DNA of 64,000 nucleotides from Bathymodiolus brooksi (lineage: Eukaryota > Mollusca > Bivalvia > Mytilida > Modiolidae): positions 34,879,103 to 34,943,102 of the forward strand of contig OY804575.1 in assembly GCA_963680875.1 (NCBI GenBank). Reading direction: 5' to 3'. Position 1 is the stretch's first letter; each line of letters begins with the position of its first letter. Positions 44,291-56,900 of the stretch are shown piece after piece. The translations under genes were made by a program, and so were the position numbers. The notes below the pieces were generated by a model. That model did no database searches. It worked only from the letters and a program-made list of their open reading frames with translations, and was not told the origin of the DNA.

Positions 44291-44584
44291 GTGTGACAAT
44301 AGCATATATAACTGTTTTAGCCAGGTGAGCCAAAGTCCATGCTTAAAGATTGGAAAATGTGCAATAACATTTAATAAATTATCTGACTACCTGGTAACTT
44401 TAGATACTGGTAAATGGAATAAAAATAGTTCTTGGATTTGACTTCCAGATATTTCATCATATTAGAAACAAGAAATAAGAGCAGTCTACCATTTTTCACA
44501 TACAAAATATTCATATTTACTGTTTTTGAGGACAATATCAGAATCATTGCCCTGTCCCAAGTTATGCATGTATCAGGTTAAACA

Positions 44585-44700
44585 GTATTATTACATGAGG
44601 CTCTATTTTACTGTTTTTCTATTGGCCAGAAGCAATACACCCGACATTCCATTTTCTAACATATTGATTAGCAAAAAAACAATTTCTGTGCAATAATAAG
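44585..44700 (-). repeat. dispersed repeat, second copy at 58661-58968
   Basis: Reverse complemented it reads TTATTGCACAGAAATTG, GCTAATCAATATGTTAGAAA, then AGTAAAATAGAGCCTCATGT and AATAA. The copy at 58661 has the same ends in the same order with a different, AT-rich middle. Confidence 0.75.
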
Positions 44701-44706
44701 AGATTA

Positions 44707-44834
44707 TTACATGACCTTTTCCATATCGGCCCTGGTATTAGCCCGAGACTCCCATATCAAGCCCGACAGCGAAGCTGAAGGGCTGATATGGGTCGAGGGT
44801 TGATACCAGGGACGATATGGAAAATTTCATGTCA
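44707..44834. repeat. foldback, family shared with 13814-13927
   Basis: Arms TTACATGACCTTTTCCATAT, CGGCCCTGGTATTAGCCC and the inverse GGTTGATACCAGGGACGATA, TGGAAAATTTCATGTCA enclose a loop with GACAGCGAAGCTGAAG. The left flank GATTATTACATG and right flank TTTTTATCACATA match the other copy. Confidence 0.85.
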
Positions 44835-44879
44835 AAATCTTTTTATCACATATTTTACATTGAACTTTTGGCTCAATGA

Positions 44880-45128
44880 GTTAGGTAGTTGGATTACCTA
44901 GCAACTCATACAAGCCTATCACCAATACGGCGTGGGTTCGCGCCCGGCTTTGTAAATTACAAAAAAGGGTGCACTCGACGCACAGCCGCAAGTGATAAAG
45001 TTTACCAGTTGCTTGCCCATGGTCGGTTCTCTCCGGGTACTCCGGTTTCTTCCACCACTATAACTGGTCGCCACGATATAGTTGAAATATTGCTGAAAAT
45101 GGCATTAAACACCACAAATCAAATCAAG
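44880..45128 (+). mobile_element. SINE-B, near-complete with tRNA-like head
   Basis: Head TTAGGTAGTTGGATTACCTA, GCGTGGGTTCGCGCCCGGC (B-box-like GGTTCGCGCCC), a CAAAAAAGGGTGCACTCGAC linker, then AGTGATAAAGTTTACCAGTT, CTCTCCGGGTACTCCGGTTT, ACTGGTCGCCACGATATAGT and GGCATTAAACACCACAAATC. This is the reference copy for SINE-B here. Confidence 0.88.
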
Positions 45129-45640
45129 CATTGACTTTTATATTGCAAAGAAGATCTTTGAACTGACAAATTGTGAAAATAAATCCTTAAGAAATTTGCC
45201 TTTGTTCAACTTGCAAATATGTTTGCTTCGAGTCTGTTTTCAAAAATATACTAAACAATGCTGATCTGTACAATGACGTTAGAAACTGTTTGTAAAATCT
45301 ACCCAAGACGTTGACATTTGAATGGCAATTCCTATTCAACACCACTGTACATTTGAACTAATTATTCCGTTTCAAGTTATTTAAACTTTATTCCAATATG
45401 TTGAAATGTGTTGATTTGATTGAAATACGATTTTATGCATATCTTTATGCATCATCTTTCCTTGTACTTTGAAATATAATCTTTGAGACCACTGTGCAGA
45501 TACCGGAAGTTGAATTAGGGGGAAATACGGATATACGAGGGCAAATACGGATATTTGTCCTGAGGGCAAATAACCAACACTGACTTTTAGCTATTATTGG
45601 ACATGCAAAAACGAACATATTGCAACAAAATATGTGATAA
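45129..45640. other. noncoding stretch, nothing recognised
   Basis: AT-rich sequence up to the head of the large HEM array. No exon recognised. Confidence 0.4.
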
Positions 45641-46559
45641 CTAGAGGCTCCCAGGAGCCTGTATAGCTCACCTGGGTATAATAACAACATCAGTCAATAA
45701 AACTTGACAACTTCGGAAAAAAAATTAACAAATGTAGCCTTCGTCATTGCAGGTCCTTTCTACAAAAAAATGTGGGCAGGGGTTCCCCCTTTAATGTAAG
45801 TCAATGATTCTCAAAATTTAGCTTTTCCTACTTCACATTTTGTAATAGAGTTGCTTCCCTTTGATTATTTGAGTAACCAAAAGCAGTGAGTCAACAAAAA
45901 TGCATTTCAAGAGGAATAACTCTTCACAGTTGTCGCACATTTTTAACTGTGGGAAATTTTTTGTAGATCTTGACATGCTGAACATTTTTGCAGTTTAAAC
46001 TTTCCCTCTATCTCTAATAGTTTTTGAGATATAAGATGATAGTATTAAAATTGAGAACATTTTGATGAAAAAAGGGCAACAACTCCAAAATGGGTAATTG
46101 GATTTACTTCAAAATTGCAGGGTAGGAAGATCTTGACATGCTGCAAATTTTTGCAATTTAAACTTAACCTTTATCTCTTATAGTTTTTGAAATATAAGAC
46201 GAAAAGTATTTTTTTTATTTTATAAATTTAATGAAAAAAGGGCAAGAACTCCAAGATGGGTAATCAGATTTACTTCAAAATTGCAGGTAAAAAAAAAAAA
46301 TTGATCACAGGGTCGAACCGCCAGACACATTTTTGGAAGAGAACCATCCAATGACTATTTCATCAAAATTTTGTTCTTATTGAGCAAATGGTTTCAGACA
46401 AAAAGATTTTTATGGGAATTTCCCATAGGGTCCTATGTTAAATTATGTTCGGCTGTGGCGGCCATCTTGGTCGGTGTTCTGAAATGACGGACACAATTTT
46501 GGAAGAGGACCACCCAAGAATCATTTCAGCAAAGTTTGGTTGAGATTGGCTCAGTAGTT

Positions 46560-47540
46560 TCAGAGGAGAAGATTTTTTAAAAATTTCATCCCCCTTTTTT
46601 TCTAATTTGCATAATCGGTCAAAATCGGCAAAAGTTCAAAGTTCATAAAAAATCCCGTAATATATGTTAAAAAGCTCATCATTATGCTTATACAGTTCAA
46701 ATTTGGGCACTTTCTGGCTTAAAATAGAGCAGTTTTGGTCATTTGAAGAAATTTCTATGTTTAGTAATGGCGGCCATCTTGGATACAGGACGGCGCTGAC
46801 GGACACAATTTTGAAAGGGGACCACCTAAGGATCATCTCAGCAAAGTTTGGTTGAGATTGGCTCAGTAGTTTCAGAGGAGAAGATTTTTTAAAAATTTCA
46901 TCCCCCCTTTTTTCTAATTTGCATAATCGGTCAAAATCGGTAAAAGTTCAAAGTTCATAAAAAATCCCGTAATATATGTTAAAAAGCTCATCATTATGCT
47001 TATACAGTTCAAATTTGGGCACTTTCTGGCTTAAAATAGAGCAGTCTTGGCCATTTGAAGAAATTTCTATTTTTAGTAATGGCGGCCATCTTGGATACAG
47101 GACGGCGCTGACGGACACAATTTTGAAAGGGGACCACCTAAGGATCATCTCAGCAAAGTTTGGTTGAGATTGGCTCAGTAGTTTCAGAGGAGAAGATTTT
47201 TTAAAAATTTCATCCCCCCTTTTTTCTAATTTGCATAATCGGTCAAAATCGGTAAAAGTTCAAAGTTCATAAAAAATCCCGTAATATATGTTAAAAAGCT
47301 CATCATTATGCTTATACAGTTCAAATTTGGGCACTTTCTGGCTTAAAATAGAGCAGTCTTGGCCATTTGAAGAAATTTCTATTTTTAGTAATGGCGGCCA
47401 TCTTGGATACAGGACGGCGCTGACGGACACAATTTTGAAAGGGGACCACCTAAGGATCATTTCATCAATGTTTGGTTGAGATTGGCTCAGTAGTTTCAGA
47501 GGAGAAGATTTTTTTTTAATTTCATCCCCCCTTTTTTCTA
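46560..47540 (+). repeat. 312-bp tandem units of the outer HEM
   Basis: Three near-identical consecutive units of 312 bp (equivalent points 46636, 46948, 47260) carry AATGGCGGCCATCTTGGATA + CAGGACGGCGCTGACGGACA, GGGGACCACCTAAGGATCAT and TTTCAGAGGAGAAGATTTTT. They differ from the inner units by the AATGGCGG and GGATACAGG variants. Confidence 0.9.
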
Positions 47541-50500
47541 ATTTGCATAAATCGGTCAAAATGGGTAATGGGATTTACTTCAAAATTGCAGGGTAGGTAG
47601 ATCTTGATATGCTGCACATTTTTGCAATAAACTTAACATCTATCTCTAAATAGTTTTTGAAATATAAGACGAAAAGTATTAAAATTAAACAAAAAATTGA
47701 TGAATAAAGGGCAATAACTCCAAGATGGGTAATCAAATTTACTTCAAAATTGCAGGGTAGGTAGATCTTGACATGCTGATCATGTTTGCAGTTTCAACTT
47801 ACCATCTGTCTCTTATAGTTTTTGAAATAAAGGACGAAAAGTATTAAAATTTTGAAAATTTGATGAACCAGAGGCTCCCAGGAGCCTGTAATCGCTCACC
47901 TGGATCAAAGCTGCTTTCAAAAACAACGCAACTGCACTGTGGTGGCCATCTTGGCGGGAGAGCGCAACTGCCGGATACCATTTTGGAAGAGGACCATCCA
48001 ATGACTATTCCATCTAAGTTTGGTTTTAATTGAGCTACTGGTTCCAGACAAGATGGTTTTTATGTAGGGTCCTATGTTAAACTAAGTACAGCTGTGCAGC
48101 CATCTAGTCAGAGGGCGGGACCACCAGACACAAATTTGGTTCAGCGGTTTCGGAGGAGAAGATTTAAATGTGATCTTTTATCAAAATATTCCTAATTTGC
48201 ATAATCGGTATAAATCGGCTGAAAGAAAAATTTCAAAAAAAAACCCCGAACATATGCTAAACTACTCCTTGCCATGTAGCTGCAGTTCAAATTTGAGCTC
48301 ATTTTGACTTATACTAAAGCAGCAATGGACAATTGAAGAAATTTCTATTTTTAGTAACAGCAGCCCTCTTGAATGGAGGGCGGGGCTGTCGGACACAATT
48401 TTGAAAGGGAACCACCCAGGGACCATCCCTGCCTTGGCGGCCATCTCAGTTGGAAGTCGGGATCACCGGACACAATTTTGGAAGGGGGCCATCCAAGAAT
48501 CATTTCAGCAAAGTTTGGTTGAGATTGGCTCAGTAGTTTCCGAGGAGAAGTTTTTTTAAAATTTCATCCCCCCTTTTTTTTAATTTGCAGAATCGGTCAA
48601 AATCGGCGAAAGTTCAAAGTTCATAAAAAATCCTGTAATACATGCTAAAAAGCTCATCATTATGCTTATACAGTTCAAATTTGGGCACATTCTGGCTTAA
48701 AATAGAGCAGTTTTGGCCATTTGAAGAAATTTCTATTTTTAGTAACAGCGGCCATCTTGAATGGAGGGCGGGGCTGTCGGACACAATTTTGAAAGGGACC
48801 CACCCAGGGACCATCCCTGCCAGGTTTGGTTTAATTTGGTTCAGCGGTTTCAGAGGAGAAGATTTAAATGTGATCTTTTATAAAAATATGCCTAATTTGC
48901 ATAATCGGTATATTTCGGCTGAAAGAAAAATTTCACAGAAAAACCAGGAATATATGCTAAACTACTTCTTGCCATGTAGCTGCAGTTAAAATTTCAGCTC
49001 ATTTTGACTTACACTAAAGCAGCAATGGACAATTAAAATTTCATCCTCCCTTTTTTCTATTTTTAGCTTGGCGGCCATCTTGGTTGGAAGTCGGGATCAC
49101 CGGACACAATTTTGGAAGGGGGCCATCCAAGAATCATTTCAGCAAAGTTTGGTTGAGATTGGCTCAGTAGTTTTAGAGGAGAAGATTTTTTTTAAATTTC
49201 ATCCCCCCTTTTTTCTAATTTGCATAATCGGTCAAAATCGGCAAAAGTTCAAAGTTCATAAAAAAAACCTGTCATACATGCTGAAAAGCTCATCATGCTT
49301 ATACAGTTCAAATTTGGGCACATTCTGGCTTAAAATAGAGCAGTTTTGGCCAGTTGAAGAAATTTCTATTTTTAGTAACAGCGGCCATCTTGAATGGAGG
49401 GCGGGGCTGACGGACACAATTTTGAAAGGGACCCACCCAGGGACCATCCCTGCCAGGTTTGGTTTAATTTGGTTCTGCGGTTTCAGAGAAGAAGATTTAA
49501 ATGTGATCTTTTATCAAAATATGCCTAATTTGTATAATCGGTATATATCGGCTGAAAGAAAAATTTCACAGAAAAACCCGGAATATATGTTAAACTACTC
49601 CTTGCCATGTAGCTGCAGTTAAAATTTCAGCTCATTTTGACTTACACTAAAGCAGCAATGGACAATTAAAATTTCATCCCCCCTTTTTTCTATTTTTAGC
49701 TTGGCGGCCATCTTGGTTGGAAGTCGGGATCAACGGACACAATTTTGGAAGGGGGCCATCCAAGAATCATTTCAACAAAGTTTGGTTGATATTGGCTCAG
49801 TAGTTTCCGAGGAGAAGATTTTTTTTAAATTTCATCCCCCCTTTTTTCTAATTTGCATAATCGGTCAAAATCGGCAAAAGTTCAAAGTTCATAAAAAATC
49901 CTGTAATATATGCTAAAAAGCTCATCATTATGCTTACACAGTTCAAATTTGGGCACATTCTGGCTTAAAATAGAGCAGTTTTGGCCATTTGAAGAAATTT
50001 CTATTTTTAGTAACAGCGGCCATCTTGAATGGAGGGCGGGGCTGTCGGACACAATTTTGAAAGGGACCCACCCAGGGACCATCCCTACCAGGTTTGGTTT
50101 AATTTGGTTCAGCGGTTTCAGAGGAGATGATTTAAATGTGATCTTTTATCAAAATATGCCTAATTTGCATAATCGGTATATATCGGCTGAAAAAAAAATT
50201 TCACAGAAAAACCAGGAATATATGTTAAACTACTTCTTGCCATGTAGCTGCAGTTAAAATTTGAGCTCATTTTGACTTACACTAAAGCAGCAATGGATAA
50301 TTAAAATTTCATCCCCCCTTTTTTCTATTTTTAGCTTGGCGGCCATCTTGGTTGGAAGTCGGGATCAACGGACACAATTTTGGAAGGGGGCCATCCAAGA
50401 ATCATTTCAGCAAAATTTGGTTGATATTGGCTCAGTAGTTTCCGAGAAGATTTTTTTAAAATTTCATCCCCCCTTTTTTCTAATTTGCATAATCGGTCAA

Positions 50501-53500
50501 AATCGGCAAAAGTTCAAAGTTCATAAAAAATCCTGTAATATATGCTAAAAAGCTCATCATTATGCTTACACAGTTCAAATTTGGGCACATTCTGGCTTAA
50601 AATAGAGCAGTTTTGGCCATTTGAAGAAATTTCTATTTTTAGTAACAGCGGCCATCTTGGATACAGGACGGCGCTGACGGACACAATTTTGAAAGGGGAC
50701 CACCTAAGGATCATTTCATCAATGTTTGGTTGAGATTGGCTCAGTCGTTTCAGAGGAGAAGATTTTTTTTAAATTTCATCCCCCCTTTTTTCTAATTTGC
50801 ATAAATCGGTCAAAATGGGTAATGGGATTTACTTCAAAATTGCAGGGTAGGTAGATCTTGATATGCTGCACATTTTTGCAATAAACTTAACATCTATCTC
50901 TAAATAGTTTTTGAAATATAAGACGAAAAGTATTAAAATTAAACAAAAAATTGATGAATAAAGGGCAATAACTCCAAGATGGGTAATCAAATTTACTTCA
51001 AAATTGCAGGGTAGGTAGATCTTGACATGTTGATCATGTTTGCAGTTTCAACTTACCATCTGTCTCTTATAGTTTTTGAAATAAAGGACGAAAAGTATTA
51101 AAATTTTGAAAATTTGATGAACCAGAGGCTCCCAGGAGCCTGTAATCGCTCACCTGGATCAAAGCTGCTTTCAAAAACAACGCAACTGCACTGTGGTGGC
51201 CATCTTGGCGGGAGAGCGCAACTGCCGGATACCATTTTGGAAGAGGACCATCCAATGACTATTCCATCTAAGTTTGGTTTTAATTGAGCTACTGGTTCCA
51301 GACAAGATGGTTTTTATGTAGGGTCCTATGTTAAACTAAGTACAGCTGTGCAGCCATCTAGTCAGAGGGCGGGACCACCAGACACAAATTTGGTTCAGCG
51401 GTTTCGGAGGAGAAGATTTAAATGTGATCTTTTATCAAAATATTCCTAATTTGCATAATCGGTATAAATCGGCTGAAAGAAAAATTTCAAAAAAAAACCC
51501 CGAACATATGCTAAACTACTCCTTGCCATGTAGCTGCAGTTCAAATTTGAGCTCATTTTGACTTATACTAAAGCAGCAATGGACAATTGAAGAAATTTCT
51601 ATTTTTAGTAACAGCAGCCCTCTTGAATGGAGGGCGGGGCTGTCGGACACAATTTTGAAAGGGAACCACCCAGGGACCATCCCTGCCTTGGCGGCCATCT
51701 CAGTTGGAAGTCGGGATCACCGGACACAATTTTGGAAGGGGGCCATCCAAGAATCATTTCAGCAAAGTTTGGTTGAGATTGGCTCAGTAGTTTCCGAGGA
51801 GAAGTTTTTTTAAAATTTCATCCCCCCTTTTTTTTAATTTGCAGAATCGGTCAAAATCGGCGAAAGTTCAAAGTTCATAAAAAATCCTGTAATACATGCT
51901 AAAAAGCTCATCATTATGCTTATACAGTTCAAATTTGGGCACATTCTGGCTTAAAATAGAGCAGTTTTGGCCATTTGAAGAAATTTCTATTTTTAGTAAC
52001 AGCGGCCATCTTGAATGGAGGGCGGGGCTGTCGGACACAATTTTGAAAGGGACCCACCCAGGGACCATCCCTGCCAGGTTTGGTTTAATTTGGTTCAGCG
52101 GTTTCAGAGGAGAAGATTTAAATGTGATCTTTTATAAAAATATGCCTAATTTGCATAATCGGTATATTTCGGCTGAAAGAAAAATTTCACAGAAAAACCA
52201 GGAATATATGCTAAACTACTTCTTGCCATGTAGCTGCAGTTAAAATTTCAGCTCATTTTGACTTACACTAAAGCAGCAATGGACAATTAAAATTTCATCC
52301 TCCCTTTTTTCTATTTTTAGCTTGGCGGCCATCTTGGTTGGAAGTCGGGATCACCGGACACAATTTTGGAAGGGGGCCATCCAAGAATCATTTCAGCAAA
52401 GTTTGGTTGAGATTGGCTCAGTAGTTTTAGAGGAGAAGATTTTTTTTAAATTTCATCCCCCCTTTTTTCTAATTTGCATAATCGGTCAAAATCGGCAAAA
52501 GTTCAAAGTTCATAAAAAAAACCTGTCATACATGCTGAAAAGCTCATCATGCTTATACAGTTCAAATTTGGGCACATTCTGGCTTAAAATAGAGCAGTTT
52601 TGGCCAGTTGAAGAAATTTCTATTTTTAGTAACAGCGGCCATCTTGAATGGAGGGCGGGGCTGACGGACACAATTTTGAAAGGGACCCACCCAGGGACCA
52701 TCCCTGCCAGGTTTGGTTTAATTTGGTTCTGCGGTTTCAGAGAAGAAGATTTAAATGTGATCTTTTATCAAAATATGCCTAATTTGTATAATCGGTATAT
52801 ATCGGCTGAAAGAAAAATTTCACAGAAAAACCCGGAATATATGTTAAACTACTCCTTGCCATGTAGCTGCAGTTAAAATTTCAGCTCATTTTGACTTACA
52901 CTAAAGCAGCAATGGACAATTAAAATTTCATCCCCCCTTTTTTCTATTTTTAGCTTGGCGGCCATCTTGGTTGGAAGTCGGGATCAACGGACACAATTTT
53001 GGAAGGGGGCCATCCAAGAATCATTTCAACAAAGTTTGGTTGATATTGGCTCAGTAGTTTCCGAGGAGAAGATTTTTTTAAAATTTCATCCCCCCTTTTT
53101 TCTAATTTGCATAATCGGTCAAAATCGGCAAAAGTTCACAGTTCATAAAAAATCCTGTAATATATGCTAAAAAGCTCATCATTATGCTTACACAGTTCAA
53201 ATTTGGGCACATTCTGGCTTAAAATAGAGCAGTTTTGGCCATTTGAAGAAATTTCTATTTTTAGTAACAGCGGCCATCTTGAATGGAGGGCGGGGCTGTC
53301 GGACACAATTTTGAAAGGGACCCACCCAGGGACCATCCCTACCAGGTTTGGTTTAATTTGGTTCAGCGGTTTCAGAGGAGATGATTTAAATGTGATCTTT
53401 TATCAAAATATGCCTAATTTGCATAATCGGTATATATCGGCTGAAAAAAAAATTTCACAGAAAAACCAGGAATATATGTTAAACTACTTCTTGCCATGTA

Positions 53501-53901
53501 GCTGCAGTTAAAATTTGAGCTCATTTTGACTTACACTAAAGCAGCAATGGATAATTAAAATTTCATCCCCCCTTTTTTCTATTTTTAGCTTGGCGGCCAT
53601 CTTGGTTGGAAGTCGGGATCAACGGACACAATTTTGGAAGGGGGCCATCCAAGAATCATTTCAGCAAAATTTGGTTGATATTGGCTCAGTAGTTTCCGAG
53701 AAGATTTTTTTAAAATTTCATCCCCCCTTTTTTCTAATTTGCATAATCGGTCAAAATCGGCAAAAGTTCAAAGTTCATAAAAAATCCTGTAATATATGCT
53801 AAAAAGCTCATCATTATGCTTACACAGTTCAAATTTGGGCACATTCTGGCTTAAAATAGAGCAGTTTTGGCCATTTGAAGAAATTTCTATTTTTAGTAAC
53901 A
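47394..53901 (+). repeat. 3254-bp higher-order repeat, two full copies plus a third that runs on
   Basis: Copies start at 47394, 50648 and 53902, exactly 3254 bp apart, at GCGGCCATCTTG. Each holds the end of an outer 312-bp unit, the GGGCAATAACTCC module, an inner HEM head (47868, 51122, 54376) and then alternating inner monomers in dimers of about 630 bp. At 50648 and 53902 the left side is inner type (AACAGCGGCCATCTTG) and the right side outer type (GGATACAGG), so the join lies within that 12-base identity. The third copy is not closed by another junction. Confidence 0.93.
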
Positions 53902-56900
53902 GCGGCCATCTTGGATACAGGACGGCGCTGACGGACACAATTTTGAAAGGGGACCACCTAAGGATCATTTCATCAATGTTTGGTTGAGATTGGCTCAGTA
54001 GTTTCAGAGGAGAAGATTTTATTTTAATTTCATCCCCCCTTTTTTCTAATTTGCATAAATCGGTCAAAATGGGTAATGGGATTTACTTCAAAATTGCAGG
54101 GTAGGTAGATCTTGATATGCTGCACATTTTTGCAATAAACTTAACATCTATCTCTAAATAGTTTTTGAAATATAAGACGAAAAGTATTAAAATTAAACAA
54201 AAAATTGATGAATAAAGGGCAATAACTCCAAGATGGGTAATCAAATTTACTTCAAAATTGCAGGGTAGGTAGATCTTGACATGCTGATCATGTTTGCAGT
54301 TTCAACTTACCATCTGTCTCTTATAGTTTTTGAAATAAAGGACGAAAAGTATTAAAATTTTGAAAATTTGATGAACCAGAGGCTCCCAGGAGCCTGTAAT
54401 CGCTCACCTGGATCAAAGCTGCTTTCAAAAACAACGCAACTGCACTGTGGTGGCCATCTTGGCGGGAGAGCGCAACTGCCGGATACCATTTTGGAAGAGG
54501 ACCATCCAATGACTATTCCATCTAAGTTTGGTTTTAATTGAGCTACTGGTTCCAGACAAGATGGTTTTTATGTAGGGTCCTATGTTAAACTAAGTACAGC
54601 TGTGCAGCCATCTTGGTCAGAGGGCGGGACCACCAGACACAAATTTGGTTCAGCGGTTTCGGAGGAGAAGATTTAAATGTGATCTTTTATCAAAATATTC
54701 CTAATTTGCATAATCGGTATAAATCGGCTGAAAGAAAAATTTCAAAAAAAAAACCCGAACATATGCTAAACTACTCCTTGCCATGTAGCTGCAGTTCAAA
54801 TTTGAGCTCATTTTGACTTATACTAAAGCAGCAATGGACAATTGAAGAAATTTCTATTTTTAGTAACAGCAGCCCTCTTGAATGGAGGGCGGGGCTGTCG
54901 GACACAATTTTGAAAGGGAACCACCCAGGGACCATCCCTGCCTTGGCGGCCATCTCAGTTGGAAGTCGGGATCACCGGACACAATTTTGGAAGGGGGCCA
55001 TCCAAGAATCATTTCAGCAAAGTTTGGTTGAGATTGGCTCAGTAGTTTCCGAGGAGAAGTTTTTTTAAAATTTCATCCCCCCTTTTTTTTAATTTGCAGA
55101 ATCGGTCAAAATCGGCAAAAGTTCAAAGTTCATAAAAAATCCTGTAATACATGCTAAAAAGCTCATCATTATGCTTATACAGTTCAAATTTGGGCACATT
55201 CTGGCTTAAAATAGAGCAGTTTTGGCCATTTGAAGAAATTTCTATTTTTAGTAACAGCGGCCATCTTGAATGGAGGGCGGGGCTGTCGGACACAATTTTG
55301 AAAGGGACCCACCCAGGGACCATCCCTGCCAGGTTTGGTTTAATTTGGTTCAGCGGTTTCAGAGGAGAAGATTTAAATGTGATCTTTTATAAAAATATGC
55401 CTAATTTGCATAATCGGTATATTTCGGCTGAAAGAAAAATTTCACAGAAAAACCAGGAATATATGCTAAACTACTTCTTGCCATGTAGCTGCAGTTAAAA
55501 TTTCAGCTCATTTTGACTTACACTAAAGCAGCAATGGACAATTAAAATTTCATCCTCCCTTTTTTCTATTTTTAGCTTGGCGGCCATCTTGGTTGGAAGT
55601 CGGGATCACCGGACACAATTTTGGAAGGGGGCCATCCAAGAATCATTTCAGCAAAGTTTGGTTGAGATTGGCTCAGTAGTTTTAGAGGAGAAGATTTTTT
55701 TTAAATTTCATCCCCCCTTTTTTCTAATTTGCATAATCGGTCAAAATCGGCAAAAGTTCAAAGTTCATAAAAAAAACCTGTCATACATGCTGAAAAGCTC
55801 ATCATGCTTATACAGTTCAAATTTGGGCACATTCTGGCTTAAAATAGAGCAGTTTTGGCCAGTTGAAGAAATTTCTATTTTTAGTAACAGCGGCCATCTT
55901 GAATGGAGGGCGGGGCTGTCGGACACAATTTTGAAAGGGACCCACCCAGGGACCATCCCTGCCAGGTTTGGTTTAATTTGGTTCAGCGGTTTCAGAGGAG
56001 AAGATTTAAATGTGATCTTTTATAAAAATATGCCTAATTTGCATAATCGGTATATTTCGGCTGAAAGAAAAATTTCACAGAAAAACCAGGAATATATGCT
56101 AAACTACTTCTTGCCATGTAGCTGCAGTTAAAATTTCAGCTCATTTTGACTTACACTAAAGCAGCAATGGACAATTAAAATTTCATCCTCCCTTTTTTCT
56201 ATTTTTAGCTTGGCGGCCATCTTGGTTGGAAGTCGGGATCACCGGACACAATTTTGGAAGGGGGCCATCCAAGAATCATTTCAGCAAAGTTTGGTTGAGA
56301 TTGGCTCAGTAGTTTTAGAGGAGAAGATTTTTTTTAAATTTCATCCCCCCTTTTTTCTAATTTGCATAATCGGTCAAAATCGGCAAAAGTTCAAAGTTCA
56401 TAAAAAAAACCTGTCATACATGCTGAAAAGCTCATCATGCTTATACAGTTCAAATTTGGGCACATTCTGGCTTAAAATAGAGCAGTTTTGGCCAGTTGAA
56501 GAAATTTCTATTTTTAGTAACAGCGGCCATCTTGAATGGAGGGCGGGGCTGTCGGACACAATTTTGAAAGGGACCCACCCAGGGACCATCCCTGCCAGGT
56601 TTGGTTTAATTTGGTTCTGCGGTTTCAGAGAAGAAGATTTAAATGTGATCTTTTATCAAAATATGCCTAATTTGTATAATCGGTATATATCGGCTGAAAG
56701 AAAAATTTCACAGAAAAACCCGGAATATATGTTAAACTACTCCTTGCCATGTAGCTGCAGTTAAAATTTCAGCTCATTTTGACTTACACTAAAGCAGCAA
56801 TGGACAATTAAAATTTCATCCCCCCTTTTTTCTATTTTTAGCTTGGCGGCCATCTTGGTTGGAAGTCGGGATCAACGGACACAATTTTGGAAGGGGGCCA

